Shown here in pieces: positions 1-5,117 of a stretch of DNA of 20,002 bases. The translations under genes were made by a program, and so were the position numbers. This DNA is from a virus. Positions within the stretch are counted from its first letter, which is position 1; each line of letters opens with the position of its first letter. Location of the stretch: the IMG/VR virus record IMGVR_UViG_3300009488_000017, positions 1-20,002 of that record; one strand, 5' to 3'. Under the pieces are notes generated by a model. That model saw only the letters and a list, made by a program, of their open reading frames with translations. It was not told the origin of the DNA and did no database searches.

Positions 1-123
1 TGCTTATGGTAATCTAGCTTTACAAGTATTATATAAACTAGGACAAGCATGGGACTTATACCACGAAGAACAATTTGAAGAGGCAAAACAAGAAAAAATC
101 GATGATTTACAAGCAGAAATAAA
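1..123. repeat. Terminal direct repeat, left copy
   Basis: The first 123 bases are identical to 19880-20002. The repeat lies inside one open reading frame that starts at 19605 and reads across the junction into 1-157 in the correct frame. This is what an assembler leaves when it closes a circular or circularly permuted genome. A true short terminal redundancy is the alternative. Confidence 0.97.
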
Positions 124-157
124 GAGATTACAAATTGAAATAGCTAATAAAAATTAA
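1..157 (+). CDS. 3' part of two-helix membrane protein (joins 19605-20002)
   Basis: This is the continuation of the gene that begins at 19605; the first full codon in the window is at base 2 and the stop TAA is 155-157. It encodes the soluble C-terminal tail, rich in Glu, Lys and Gln with heptad-like spacing (ending LQAEIKRLQIEIANKN), probably a short coiled coil. The stop codon abuts the stop of the convergent leftward gene at 158-265 with no base between them. Confidence 0.85.
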   Translation, partial: AYGNLALQVLYKLGQAWDLYHEEQFEEAKQEKIDDLQAEIKRLQIEIANKN

Positions 158-265
158 TTAATCTTTTTTTTTATCTCTTTTTAACCATTTTATTTTTAAT
201 CCTAAATGTATAAGTGATACTACTAATGTTATAATCACACATATTAAGATCACTATCTCAGTCAT
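158..265 (-). CDS. Small single-pass membrane protein, 35 aa
   Basis: I do not recognise the family. The product has one hydrophobic helix (about residues 4-22, ILICVIITLVVSLIHLGL) after a short acidic N-terminus, and a strongly basic tail (KIKWLKRDKKKD), so the positive-inside rule puts the C-terminus in the cytoplasm. The ATG at 265 follows a perfect Shine-Dalgarno sequence, AAGGAGGTGA, at the usual distance, which makes the gene credible despite its size. It is the last gene of the leftward operon and is convergent, end to end, with the membrane protein gene that closes the structural operon. Two small membrane proteins meeting here could both act on the envelope at egress, but that is inference from position. 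Confidence 0.65.
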   Translation of the reverse strand: MTEIVILICVIITLVVSLIHLGLKIKWLKRDKKKD

Positions 266-290
266 TTGTTCACCTCCTTTTTTTTATTTT

Positions 291-452
291 TTAATACCAA
301 TATGTTTTAGTATCTAGTTCTTTTATCCTTACACTATATCTATGGATTGCAAAAGTATATTTCTCCACACTTCTTCTTATAACTGATCCATCTTTAAAGA
401 CTACACAATATTGGATTTTATTATAATGTTCAGAAATCAATTTAATTCTCAT
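291..452 (-). CDS. Unknown small protein, 53 aa
   Basis: I do not recognise this. The protein starts MRIKLISEHYNKIQYCVVFKDGS and is basic, with alternating hydrophobic residues that suggest a small beta-sheet fold (strand, strand, helix). The ATG at 452 overlaps the end of the upstream gene by 11 bases and is preceded by GAGGTAGAAAAG, a ribosome-binding stretch that recurs, slightly changed, before other genes in this operon (around 4026 and 4315). No domain or catalytic motif is visible. Confidence 0.55.
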   Translation of the reverse strand: MRIKLISEHYNKIQYCVVFKDGSVIRRSVEKYTFAIHRYSVRIKELDTKTYWY

Positions 453-885
453 CTTTTCTACCTCTTAGTTTTGCTACTTTAGTTTTATATTCATTCATAA
501 CATCCATAAAGATAGGTGCTTGTTTTTTCTTCAAAATCTGAACTATATCTAATTCTTGATCTCTTTCTTGAACATCTCTTTTTAGACTTTCTACTGAACC
601 CCGATGTACCTTATCGAATCGTGCATGATACCAAGTGCGTTTTGTCTCTAATCTATCACACCAAATCCAATAGGTCTTAGGCATATTATTGAAGTCAATA
701 GCGGGTTTCGAGGAGGAGATCTCATGCGGTGAACCATCACTTACGCTTGATGCTTGGGGAATCGAACCCACACACTCCTCTTTCTCGCTCACTATTGGTT
801 TAGGATCCATCGGAGGATGTAACCTAGAAATAGAAATATCTTGCATCTTACCAAATTTCTTTCTAATATCTTCCTCTAATGACAT
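442..885 (-). CDS. Unknown 147-aa protein with helical basic C-terminus
   Basis: I do not recognise the family. Residues 1-15 form an acidic-basic helix, 20-60 are low in structure and rich in Pro, Ser and Glu (a linker), and 65-147 look folded, with aromatic residues (TYWIWCDR, WYHARF) then a long charged helix (ESLKRDVQERDQEL). The ATG at 885 is three bases after the stop of the RHH gene upstream, with a weak GGAATGA ribosome site. The linker-coding part has a different codon flavour from its neighbours (tcg, agc, ccg, ccc) and contains a 13-base match to a tRNA T-arm (see findings), which may mean that the segment was acquired. Confidence 0.7.
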   Translation of the reverse strand: MSLEEDIRKKFGKMQDISISRLHPPMDPKPIVSEKEECVGSIPQASSVSDGSPHEISSSKPAIDFNNMPKTYWIWCDRLETKRTWYHARFDKVHRGSVESLKRDVQERDQELDIVQILKKKQAPIFMDVMNEYKTKVAKLRGRKDEN

Positions 886-888
886 GAT

Positions 889-1023
889 TCATTCCAAATA
901 AATTTTAATTATTAATCTCAATAACTTAGATAGGTCTGTATCATGTTCTTTTACCTTTAATTTGAGCTTTTCCAAATGCTTACTTGGTAAATCAAAACTA
1001 ATTTTTTCGTAACCTTCTATCAT
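889..1023 (-). CDS. Ribbon-helix-helix protein, 44 aa
   Basis: The product is a minimal RHH (MetJ/Arc/CopG type) DNA-binding protein: one beta strand (about residues 5-11, YEKISFDL), a first helix (13-27, with Leu at regular spacing) and a second helix (30-43, DLSKLLRLIIKIYL). RHH proteins act as dimers that insert the paired strands into the major groove, usually repressing their own promoter. No Shine-Dalgarno sequence precedes the ATG at 1023, but an ATAAAG box lies about 25 bases upstream, so the message may be leaderless. The start codon lies within the first unit of a 29-bp tandem repeat, a natural candidate for its operator. Family call is from the pattern; target is inference. Confidence 0.75.
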   Translation of the reverse strand: MIEGYEKISFDLPSKHLEKLKLKVKEHDTDLSKLLRLIIKIYLE

Positions 1024-1090
1024 AATTATATTCGTCAATTTCTTTATATCATAATTATATTCGTCAATTTCTTTATTGCATAATTATAAT
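1018..1090. repeat. 29-bp tandem repeat over the promoter of the RHH gene
   Basis: Two full units with period 29 begin at 1018 and 1047, and a third partial one begins near 1076. The core CATAATTATA occurs at 1021, 1050 and 1079. Each unit also carries TTCGTCAATTTCTTTAT in the first two copies. On the minus strand each unit reads as an ATAAAG box followed about 25 bases later by ATG; only the last ATG opens a real gene, the others meeting a stop within two codons. Confidence 0.85.
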
Positions 1091-1127
1091 AATACTCAAT
1101 ATTATTTAATATTATCCACTTAAATAA

Positions 1128-1226
1128 TTATCTACCATATTTGTTTTTTAATACAATTTTCATATACTCGAATGGTCTAAATAAGACTAGATGATAACAC
1201 ATGAGAAACCAGTACCAATCATCCAT
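1128..1226 (-). CDS. Possible 32-aa hydrophobic peptide
   Basis: The ATG at 1226 overlaps the TAA of the ASCH-like gene upstream (TAATG), the same linkage used by many genes in this operon. The product (MDDWYWFLMCYHLVLFRPFE then a basic tail) is aromatic and could lie on or cross a membrane. A weak purine stretch, but no clear ribosome site, precedes it; an in-frame ATG at 1238 is an alternative start. I do not recognise it, and it could be spurious. Bases 1024-1127 downstream are very AT-rich and hold only the tandem repeat. Confidence 0.35.
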   Translation of the reverse strand: MDDWYWFLMCYHLVLFRPFEYMKIVLKNKYGR

Positions 1227-1543
1227 TATCTCGGGCATACTATAGAGTCCTCTTTCTTTAAATAATAAATATAAAACTTCTCATTCTTAAAATCAATAGG
1301 TTTCTTATAGAATGATTGAAACAATCTATATGCTTCCCCTCTTGAATTACAATCTGTATCAAACATTAATTCTGTTAAGTAAATATCGGCTAAAGCTCTC
1401 TTCTCAATTCTAATAATCTTAGCTAAATGTGATCCTGATGGATAATTTTCTTTAATTATGTCACCAACTTCCCCCTTAGAATATCTTCTTATAGTTGTGT
1501 AATTTGAAACCCTTAATTTTGCATAATTATGACTATACTTCAT
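1226..1543 (-). CDS. ASCH-like (PUA-superfamily) domain protein, 105 aa
   Basis: The pattern is that of small archaeal ASCH-domain proteins: an N-terminal basic segment with YTTIRR (about residues 15-20), a Gly turn (KGEVGDII), a strand around HLAKIIRIEKRALADI, an acidic segment LMFDTDCNSRGEAYRLFQSFY, and a closing strand FYIYYLKK. ASCH domains are PUA-related beta barrels thought to bind RNA or modified nucleotides; viral copies have no settled role. It is separated from the upstream gene by 104 bp with unusual GC-rich inverted repeats, so it may have its own promoter (CATATTA about 26 bases upstream of ATG). No nuclease motif is visible. Family call moderate. Confidence 0.62.
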   Translation of the reverse strand: MKYSHNYAKLRVSNYTTIRRYSKGEVGDIIKENYPSGSHLAKIIRIEKRALADIYLTELMFDTDCNSRGEAYRLFQSFYKKPIDFKNEKFYIYYLKKEDSIVCPR

Positions 1544-1552
1544 ACTCTAGAG

Positions 1553-1650
1553 CCCGCCAAGTAATATGTCAAAAACAGTAAGAAATATAAAAAACTTATG
1601 AAAAAATATGTTGCCCTGGCGGGATTCTCCGTGGTTGCGAAATGCAACTA
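1553..1650 (-). promoter_or_regulatory. GC-rich inverted repeats upstream of the ASCH-like gene
   Basis: CCCGCCA (1553-1559) and TGGCGGG (1617-1623) are complementary across 57 bases, and a second hairpin, TGGTTGC-GAAAT-GCAACTA (1632-1650, 7 bp with one G-U), overlaps the stop codon of the gene at 1648. Between the arms lie runs of six T on the transcribed minus strand. The segment could be a terminator for the long operon, an mRNA leader structure that hides the start region of the ASCH-like gene, or both. Confidence 0.5.
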
Positions 1651-1791
1651 TTTACTCTCAAATTTACTACATTTATCACAATGATCATTTATTATTCTTC
1701 TAACCATCCTACAATATGGTAGCTCCTCCATTAAATCAGTTATATTGTTTTTAACTCTAGCTTTCATAAACCATTTACAATGATTCTTCAT
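1648..1791 (-). CDS. Small Cys/His protein, possible zinc binder, 47 aa
   Basis: I do not recognise the family. Cysteines at 5, 27, 38 and 41 with nearby histidines (H4, H37) give a HC...C...HC-x2-C arrangement that could hold one zinc. The rest is a basic helical protein (ARVKNN, MVRRIINDH). The ATG at 1791 overlaps the stop of the upstream gene (ATGA), with AGGAGG 13 bases upstream inside that gene, so translation is probably coupled. Its stop codon lies in the base of a hairpin (1632-1650). Confidence 0.6.
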   Translation of the reverse strand: MKNHCKWFMKARVKNNITDLMEELPYCRMVRRIINDHCDKCSKFESK

Positions 1792-1907
1792 TCTTTTAGT
1801 TTAGCCTCCTCAGGATATTTTTTAAAGAACTTTTCCTCACAATCCTTTGAGCAAAAACCCCTATAGATTGAGATTTGCTCATTACACATTATACATTTAT
1901 GTTTCAT
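1788..1907 (-). CDS. Zinc-ribbon miniprotein, 39 aa
   Basis: The protein has C5-x2-C8, ten residues, then C19-x3-C23 followed by a helix (EEKFFKKYPEEAKLKE). This treble-clef-like arrangement (CxxC ... GFCSxxC) resembles short zinc ribbons such as the DUF2116/MYM-type miniproteins common in archaea. Both ends use ATGA overlaps with the neighbouring genes. The last 20 or so bases, including GCTAAACTAAAAGAATGA, nearly match the end of the gene upstream (GGTAAACTAAAAGAATGA), so this stop-start module seems to have been duplicated. Function unknown; such proteins often bind DNA, RNA or another protein. Confidence 0.7.
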   Translation of the reverse strand: MKHKCIMCNEQISIYRGFCSKDCEEKFFKKYPEEAKLKE

Positions 1908-2104
1908 TCTTTTAGTTTACCCTCCCATTTCTCTTCTAATTCTTTAGGGTATTTATCATAACACCTAATATCATGTAGGAACTTCTCGATTTGTCTTTTT
2001 TTTGCTCTCTCTATTAAAACATTACAGGGGGCCACTTTTTCAAGATAATCCTTTTCCGTTATATCTCCTCGTTTAATCAATGCCTTCCAATAATTAGGAA
2101 TCAT
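1904..2104 (-). CDS. Unknown 66-aa basic protein
   Basis: I do not recognise it. It is an all-helical, charged protein (MIPNYWKALIKRGDITEKDY at the N-terminus, then a helix containing RAKKRQIEKFLHDI, ending KWEGKLKE). The two cysteines (27 and 48) are too far apart to suggest a metal site. The start overlaps the upstream stop (ATGA) and the stop overlaps the downstream start (ATGA). A GGAG lies 13 bases before the start. No motif indicates activity. Confidence 0.65.
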   Translation of the reverse strand: MIPNYWKALIKRGDITEKDYLEKVAPCNVLIERAKKRQIEKFLHDIRCYDKYPKELEEKWEGKLKE

Positions 2105-2256
2105 TCCTTTTTATCAGCTCCTTTTATCGATAGTTCAGAATATTTTACATCACATTTTTCACATTCGTAAAACCATATAATTCCCAAGTATTGGGTAATT
2201 CTATTGTCGTATTTTAAGATACTACCACATTCAGGACATTTCTCAATATCACTCAT
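2101..2256 (-). CDS. Zinc-ribbon protein, 51 aa
   Basis: A classical two-knuckle zinc ribbon: C7-PE-C10-G, then a strand-loop-strand, then C32-EK-C35. The two CxxC pairs 21 residues apart resemble the ribbons of archaeal transcription factors and of many viral small proteins, and suggest nucleic-acid or polymerase binding, but no partner can be named. It is linked by ATGA overlaps on both sides. Its own ribosome site, AAAGGAGATAAGGA, lies in the 3' end of the coiled-coil gene upstream. Confidence 0.72.
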   Translation of the reverse strand: MSDIEKCPECGSILKYDNRITQYLGIIWFYECEKCDVKYSELSIKGADKKE

Positions 2257-2807
2257 TCCTTATCTCCTTTCAGATATTTCTTTATTAATTCATTCCATTT
2301 TTGTTTTGGTGAATTAGATTTTAAATTATCAAATAACCATTTGAGGTCTGCCTTCTTAATGGGTATAAACTTCTTAGGGTTTAAACAGTATCCATCAGCA
2401 CTTAAAACATAATCTTCTGGCGGCTCTTCTAATGGTTGAGCCTTTCTTTTGTTTATCTTTGCCATTAATTCTTCGTTAAAAAGCATTATTTCATCATCAG
2501 TCATTTTAGGTTTCGATGGTGCCGGCTCTGGTTCGTCTGGTGATATCCCATGAACACTCTTATAAATACCTTCTACACGTTCTTTCAGCTCGGTTATTTG
2601 ATTTTGAAAGCCAACTTCCCAACCTCTATCAATATGTTTATTAAAATCATCTCGAAGCGAGGAAATCTTTTCATGCTCTTTTCTATGTTCTTCTGAATTA
2701 ATAATATCATCGACTTTCTTTTCCAAACTCTCGATTTTCTTTACAACTGTACTCATATTATGCTTATTTGGTGTAAATATATCCCCTACTTTCTCATCTT
2801 CAGCCAT
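2253..2807 (-). CDS. Coiled-coil protein, 184 aa
   Basis: I do not recognise the family. Residues 20-90 form a long heptad-patterned coiled coil (VKKIESLEKKVDDIINSEEH onward), followed by a Pro-rich hinge (DEPEPAPSKPK, about 90-100) and a C-terminal folded segment (about 130-184) with YVLSADGYCLNPKKF and a final basic helix. It is one of the two longest leftward genes and could be an oligomeric scaffold for neighbouring miniproteins. The ATG at 2807 is preceded by GGAGGAGATGATG and overlaps the TAA of a 14-codon ORF (TAATG). Function unknown. Confidence 0.7.
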   Translation of the reverse strand: MAEDEKVGDIFTPNKHNMSTVVKKIESLEKKVDDIINSEEHRKEHEKISSLRDDFNKHIDRGWEVGFQNQITELKERVEGIYKSVHGISPDEPEPAPSKPKMTDDEIMLFNEELMAKINKRKAQPLEEPPEDYVLSADGYCLNPKKFIPIKKADLKWLFDNLKSNSPKQKWNELIKKYLKGDKE

Positions 2808-2851
2808 TAGTCATCATCTCCTCCAAAAATTATAAATGTAAGACCGATCAT
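2807..2851 (-). CDS. 14-codon micro-ORF coupling two genes
   Basis: ATGATCGGTCTT... encodes MIGLTFIIFGGDDD. Its start overlaps the stop of the gene upstream (ATGA) and its stop overlaps the next start (TAATG); its codons GGA GGA GAT also are the ribosome binding site of the coiled-coil gene. It fills the gap so exactly that translation through it probably couples the two neighbours. Whether the peptide itself matters is unknown; chance is possible. Confidence 0.35.
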   Translation of the reverse strand: MIGLTFIIFGGDDD

Positions 2852-2988
2852 CCCCAATACCCCCCAAGATAATTTATAGTATCATGAAAAGTCTCATAGA
2901 ACTCATCATCCGACATAAACCATGCGATTTCATTTAAGATTACTACTAGTTTCATTTTTAGTCTTATTATGTTTTCATCGTCAGTCAA
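2848..2988 (-). CDS. Unknown acidic 46-aa protein, TTG start
   Basis: I do not recognise it. The reading begins at TTG (2988), which overlaps the previous stop as TTGA and has GGTGA six bases upstream, so the alternative start is well supported; the first ATG would be 11 codons in. The product (MTDDENIIRLKMKLVVILNE, then AWFMSDDEFYETFHDTINYL) is two amphipathic helices rich in acidic and aromatic residues. Confidence 0.6.
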   Translation of the reverse strand: MTDDENIIRLKMKLVVILNEIAWFMSDDEFYETFHDTINYLGGYWG

Positions 2989-3224
2989 TTTAACTCACCC
3001 CGTATATCAATTGGCTCAGGTTCCCTATAATCTTTATAACTCTCTTCACGACATTGATCCCTAAACGGACAGTCTTTTAAATCTAAATACTTAAAAAAAG
3101 CTTGTTTAGTTAGATTCTGAGCTGAGAGAAAGTTCATATCCATATTATCTTCTCCTTCTAATAGGTCTGTGGCTAACCTTAGTAGTTGCTTTCTTGCCGT
3201 ATTCATCTCTTCTTGGGTTGCCAT
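2985..3224 (-). CDS. Unknown 79-aa protein with CPFRDQC motif
   Basis: I do not recognise the family. The N-terminal half is helical (MATQEEMNTARKQLLRLATD), and a CPFRDQC motif (about residues 52-58) is followed by an acidic Pro-containing tail. CPxxxxC pairs of this sort occur in small metal-binding or iron-sulphur-linked proteins, but a single pair is not decisive. The start overlaps the stop of the RHH gene upstream (TAATG). Confidence 0.62.
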   Translation of the reverse strand: MATQEEMNTARKQLLRLATDLLEGEDNMDMNFLSAQNLTKQAFFKYLDLKDCPFRDQCREESYKDYREPEPIDIRGELN

Positions 3225-3505
3225 TAGTATTCCAACCTCCGTAGTATTTGAACTGGCTTATTACCGTTATAACCAGGTATCTTAATAAAATTTTTATTAT
3301 CTATAGTTGTTTCAATAACCTCTTCCACATATCTCTTAGTTTCATTATCCCTTTCTATCTGATTACCTACAGCACGTCTTATATATTCCGAACGTGAAGG
3401 CACTATACCCCAATCCATTAGTTTCTGAACATATTTAAGATGTTCTAAGGGTATATTGCAGGTAATTATCTTTAGTTCTCCATGCTTTGCAGTATTATAA
3501 GTCAC
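3224..3505 (-). CDS. Ribbon-helix-helix regulator, 93 aa, GTG start
   Basis: Residues 10-48 fit a CopG/VapB-type RHH: strand LKIITCNIPLEHL, helix 1 EHLKYVQKLMDWG, then PSRSEYIRRAV as the start of helix 2, where the S-R-S-E-Y-I-R-R signature is nearly canonical. The 45-residue C-terminal extension may set dimer contacts or bind an effector. The start is GTG at 3505, overlapping the upstream stop as GTGA. RHH proteins of this sort are the commonest archaeal virus regulators, so it probably tunes early versus late transcription; the operator is not identified. Confidence 0.8.
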   Translation of the reverse strand: MTYNTAKHGELKIITCNIPLEHLKYVQKLMDWGIVPSRSEYIRRAVGNQIERDNETKRYVEEVIETTIDNKNFIKIPGYNGNKPVQILRRLEY

Positions 3506-4026
3506 TTCTTAACCACCAACTTATCCCATGATTTCTCATGTATCCATTTCTCTCCATTCGGAGTTAGCTCGATATCTTTTAAATATTTACCCTCTCCCAA
3601 TGGGACCCCAGATTCTATTGCACTTAAGGGAACCCATTTCTGAAAACCCTTCTTGGTGAACAAAACTGCTTTTTCTGTCATAACCATAACAGTCACCTCT
3701 TTAAGATCCATTAGAACCTCCTCACTTATTTCTAAATTTTCCTTGTTAAACTGTGGTTCTGGCAATGTCTTCGCAACATTATCAACAGCTTCCTTAAACT
3801 CTCTGTCTTCCTCCAAGCCAATAATATCAATAACATCCCGACACCTTGATTGCTCTCCTATTTCAAGGGATGCAAGTTCAGATACGGCCCTTTTTATCAT
3901 ATCCTCAACAGTATCTTTTACAGCTGTACCCTCGATCGTAATACCTACATGGTAGTCAACCGATTGATAATTCTGAGAATACTTTCTACCTCTTCCAATA
4001 CTTATTTCTTTAACCTTTACTACCAT
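3502..4026 (-). CDS. Two-domain conserved unknown, 174 aa
   Basis: The N-terminal part (about 1-60) has the pattern VKEISIGRGRKYSQNYQSVD followed by a strand and an amphipathic helix, which recalls a widespread family of phage and archaeal unknowns with the signature S(I/V)GRxxxxxNYxSVxVE. The C-terminal part (about 105-174) has VTVMVMTEKAVLFTKKGFQK then WVPLSAIE, like the EKAxLxxxxxxxWIPxSxI pattern in the second half of some of the same proteins. In phages such genes often sit near recombination or ssDNA-handling genes, which is suggestive only. Upstream GGGGGTAGAAATTAAAA serves as ribosome site, and 17 bases overlap the zinc-ribbon gene. Confidence 0.6.
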   Translation of the reverse strand: MVVKVKEISIGRGRKYSQNYQSVDYHVGITIEGTAVKDTVEDMIKRAVSELASLEIGEQSRCRDVIDIIGLEEDREFKEAVDNVAKTLPEPQFNKENLEISEEVLMDLKEVTVMVMTEKAVLFTKKGFQKWVPLSAIESGVPLGEGKYLKDIELTPNGEKWIHEKSWDKLVVKK

Positions 4027-4315
4027 TTTTAATTTCTACCCCCTTAAAACTCTTCTTTGATATCTCTAATATTTGTTTATAGAGTTTTTCTGTGTTTTCC
4101 ATATTACTGATTACTGATTCTAATGCTACCCAATATCCTTTGTCGAAACCTTGATGCCATTTCGCTTGTAAAAGGAATGATTTATGATCCTCCGCAAAGC
4201 TCCATGTACATTTTCGACAAATAAACAAATTTTCGCTCTTTTTATATGAAATTCGCTTCTCACCACAATTAGGGCAATCCATCAAATCTCTATATTTTTT
4301 TACAATTTCAATCAT
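4010..4315 (-). CDS. Zinc-ribbon protein, 101 aa
   Basis: An N-terminal zinc ribbon with C14-PN-C17-G and C33-RK-C36 resembles the ribbons of DNA primases and topoisomerases, but no catalytic domain follows: residues 40-101 are a helical segment (WHQGFDKGYWVALESVISNM, then a Lys-rich tail). I chose ATG 4315 over the TTG at 4321 because GGAGGT is 11 bases from the ATG, the same spacing as in the near-identical module before the gene at 4026. The gene probably binds nucleic acid; role unknown. Confidence 0.68.
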   Translation of the reverse strand: MIEIVKKYRDLMDCPNCGEKRISYKKSENLFICRKCTWSFAEDHKSFLLQAKWHQGFDKGYWVALESVISNMENTEKLYKQILEISKKSFKGVEIKNGSKG

Positions 4316-4661
4316 TTTCAATTTCTACCTCCTCTTTTTTATATTCTAACCATTCATTTATCTTACCCAACCAACGTAATAAAGCATCAGAGGGGTAATA
4401 ATACGCATCAAGTCCATACATTTTAAATGAATATTTCAATTCTCGATATGTATGGCTCCCATCAGCCAATAGTATAGGACCGCCCATAACATTAATATCC
4501 TTAGTTATATCGGTGCCACATGCAAAAGTAAGGTTAGGATGTAATTTCTCAAATTTCTCAATCTTATTCTTTAACCTGAATTGTTGCGTATCTTTGAATC
4601 TAAAATTAAATTTTAACCATTCTGGCTCTTCAAAGGCATCCTCATACGGTATTCTACTCAT
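4308..4661 (-). CDS. Unknown 117-aa protein
   Basis: I do not recognise the family. From the chosen start it reads MSRIPYEDAFEEPEWLKFNF, then a basic helix (RLKNKIEKFEKLHP), a segment with ACGTDITKDINVMGGPILLA and HTYRELKYSFKMYGLDAYYY, and an acidic tail. The alternating strand pattern in the middle suggests an alpha/beta fold. The frame is open to 4682, but ATG 4661 follows GGAGATCTCAACCG at good spacing and overlaps the upstream stop by 8 bases, so the seven extra residues are probably untranslated. Confidence 0.62.
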   Translation of the reverse strand: MSRIPYEDAFEEPEWLKFNFRFKDTQQFRLKNKIEKFEKLHPNLTFACGTDITKDINVMGGPILLADGSHTYRELKYSFKMYGLDAYYYPSDALLRWLGKINEWLEYKKEEVEIEND

Positions 4662-4866
4662 CGGTTGAGATCTCCTTCGCAAATTCTATGAGTGATCTTT
4701 GAGGATCTTTATAACGGAATATAATTTCTCCTCCAACTTGTTCAACTTCTTGAACTTCTTCATTTTCTTCTTCAACAAGTTTTATAGATGTACCATGATT
4801 CTCACCATCACAAGAGCATTTACAAATCAACCCTTTAGCATACTTACATTTATTTGTGCAAACCAT
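4654..4866 (-). CDS. Cysteine-cluster protein, 70 aa
   Basis: The N-terminus carries C3, C7, C15, C17, C19 and H24 in the pattern C-x3-C-x7-C-x-C-x-C-x4-HG. Similar compact CxCxCxGxxHG motifs occur in small archaeal and phage proteins and probably bind zinc or a cluster. Residues 28-45 are acidic (a Glu/Val-rich linker) and 46-70 look folded. GGAGGG lies just upstream, in the end of the preceding gene. Function unknown. Confidence 0.66.
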   Translation of the reverse strand: MVCTNKCKYAKGLICKCSCDGENHGTSIKLVEEENEEVQEVEQVGGEIIFRYKDPQRSLIEFAKEISTDE

Positions 4867-4871
4867 CTCTC

Positions 4872-4985
4872 TCAGCCCTCCATTTCCTTTATAAACTTAA
4901 TAGTTTCTTCCACATATTTCTTTAATTCTTCCAATTCTCCTAAATCTACCATATTATCAACTATATCAATTAGTTCTTGCTCCAT
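4872..4985 (-). CDS. Acidic helical miniprotein, 37 aa
   Basis: The product (MEQELIDIVDNMVDLGELEE then KKYVEETIKFIKEMEG) is a pair of acidic amphipathic helices with heptad spacing. The ATG at 4985 follows GGAGGGTGATTAAAAA, a strong ribosome site. It follows the previous stop by three bases. I do not recognise it; size and charge would fit a protein-binding inhibitor or a helper subunit, which is speculation. Confidence 0.62.
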   Translation of the reverse strand: MEQELIDIVDNMVDLGELEELKKYVEETIKFIKEMEG

Positions 4986-4988
4986 TTT

Positions 4989-5117
4989 TTAATCACCCTC
5001 CAACCTCTTTTTCTCATTCTCTTCAATAAATTTAAATAAACTACAATTTTTAGAAAAATTACCCTGGCCATAATAAGGTCTTAATTTCTCCTGGAATTCT
5101 TTAAAATCTTTATACAT
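4989..5117 (-). CDS. Unknown 42-aa protein
   Basis: The protein (MYKDFKEFQEKLRPYYGQGN, then FSKNCSLFKFIEENEKKRLEGD) is mainly helical and charged. The ATG at 5117 follows AAGGAGGGATTAAAAA, a strong ribosome site that lies in the end of the upstream gene, which it overlaps by 8 bases. I do not recognise it. Confidence 0.6.
   Translation of the reverse strand: MYKDFKEFQEKLRPYYGQGNFSKNCSLFKFIEENEKKRLEGD

Noticed and set aside
735-850. Complete tRNA gene on the minus strand
   Set aside because: Only the T-loop and three T-stem pairs match. The outer T-stem pairs, the acceptor partner, and the D and anticodon arms are not found.
689-901. Plus-strand 70-codon frame with WGIEPT
   Set aside because: It lies opposite the leftward gene at 442-885. 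The WGIEPT string is what the antisense of a tRNA T-arm gives when translated, so it supports the T-arm likeness and not a gene.
1598-1684. Plus-strand 28-codon frame MKKYVALAGFSVVAKC... resembling a signal peptide
   Set aside because: It is alone on this strand, has no ribosome site and overlaps a coding end and the GC-rich structured element.
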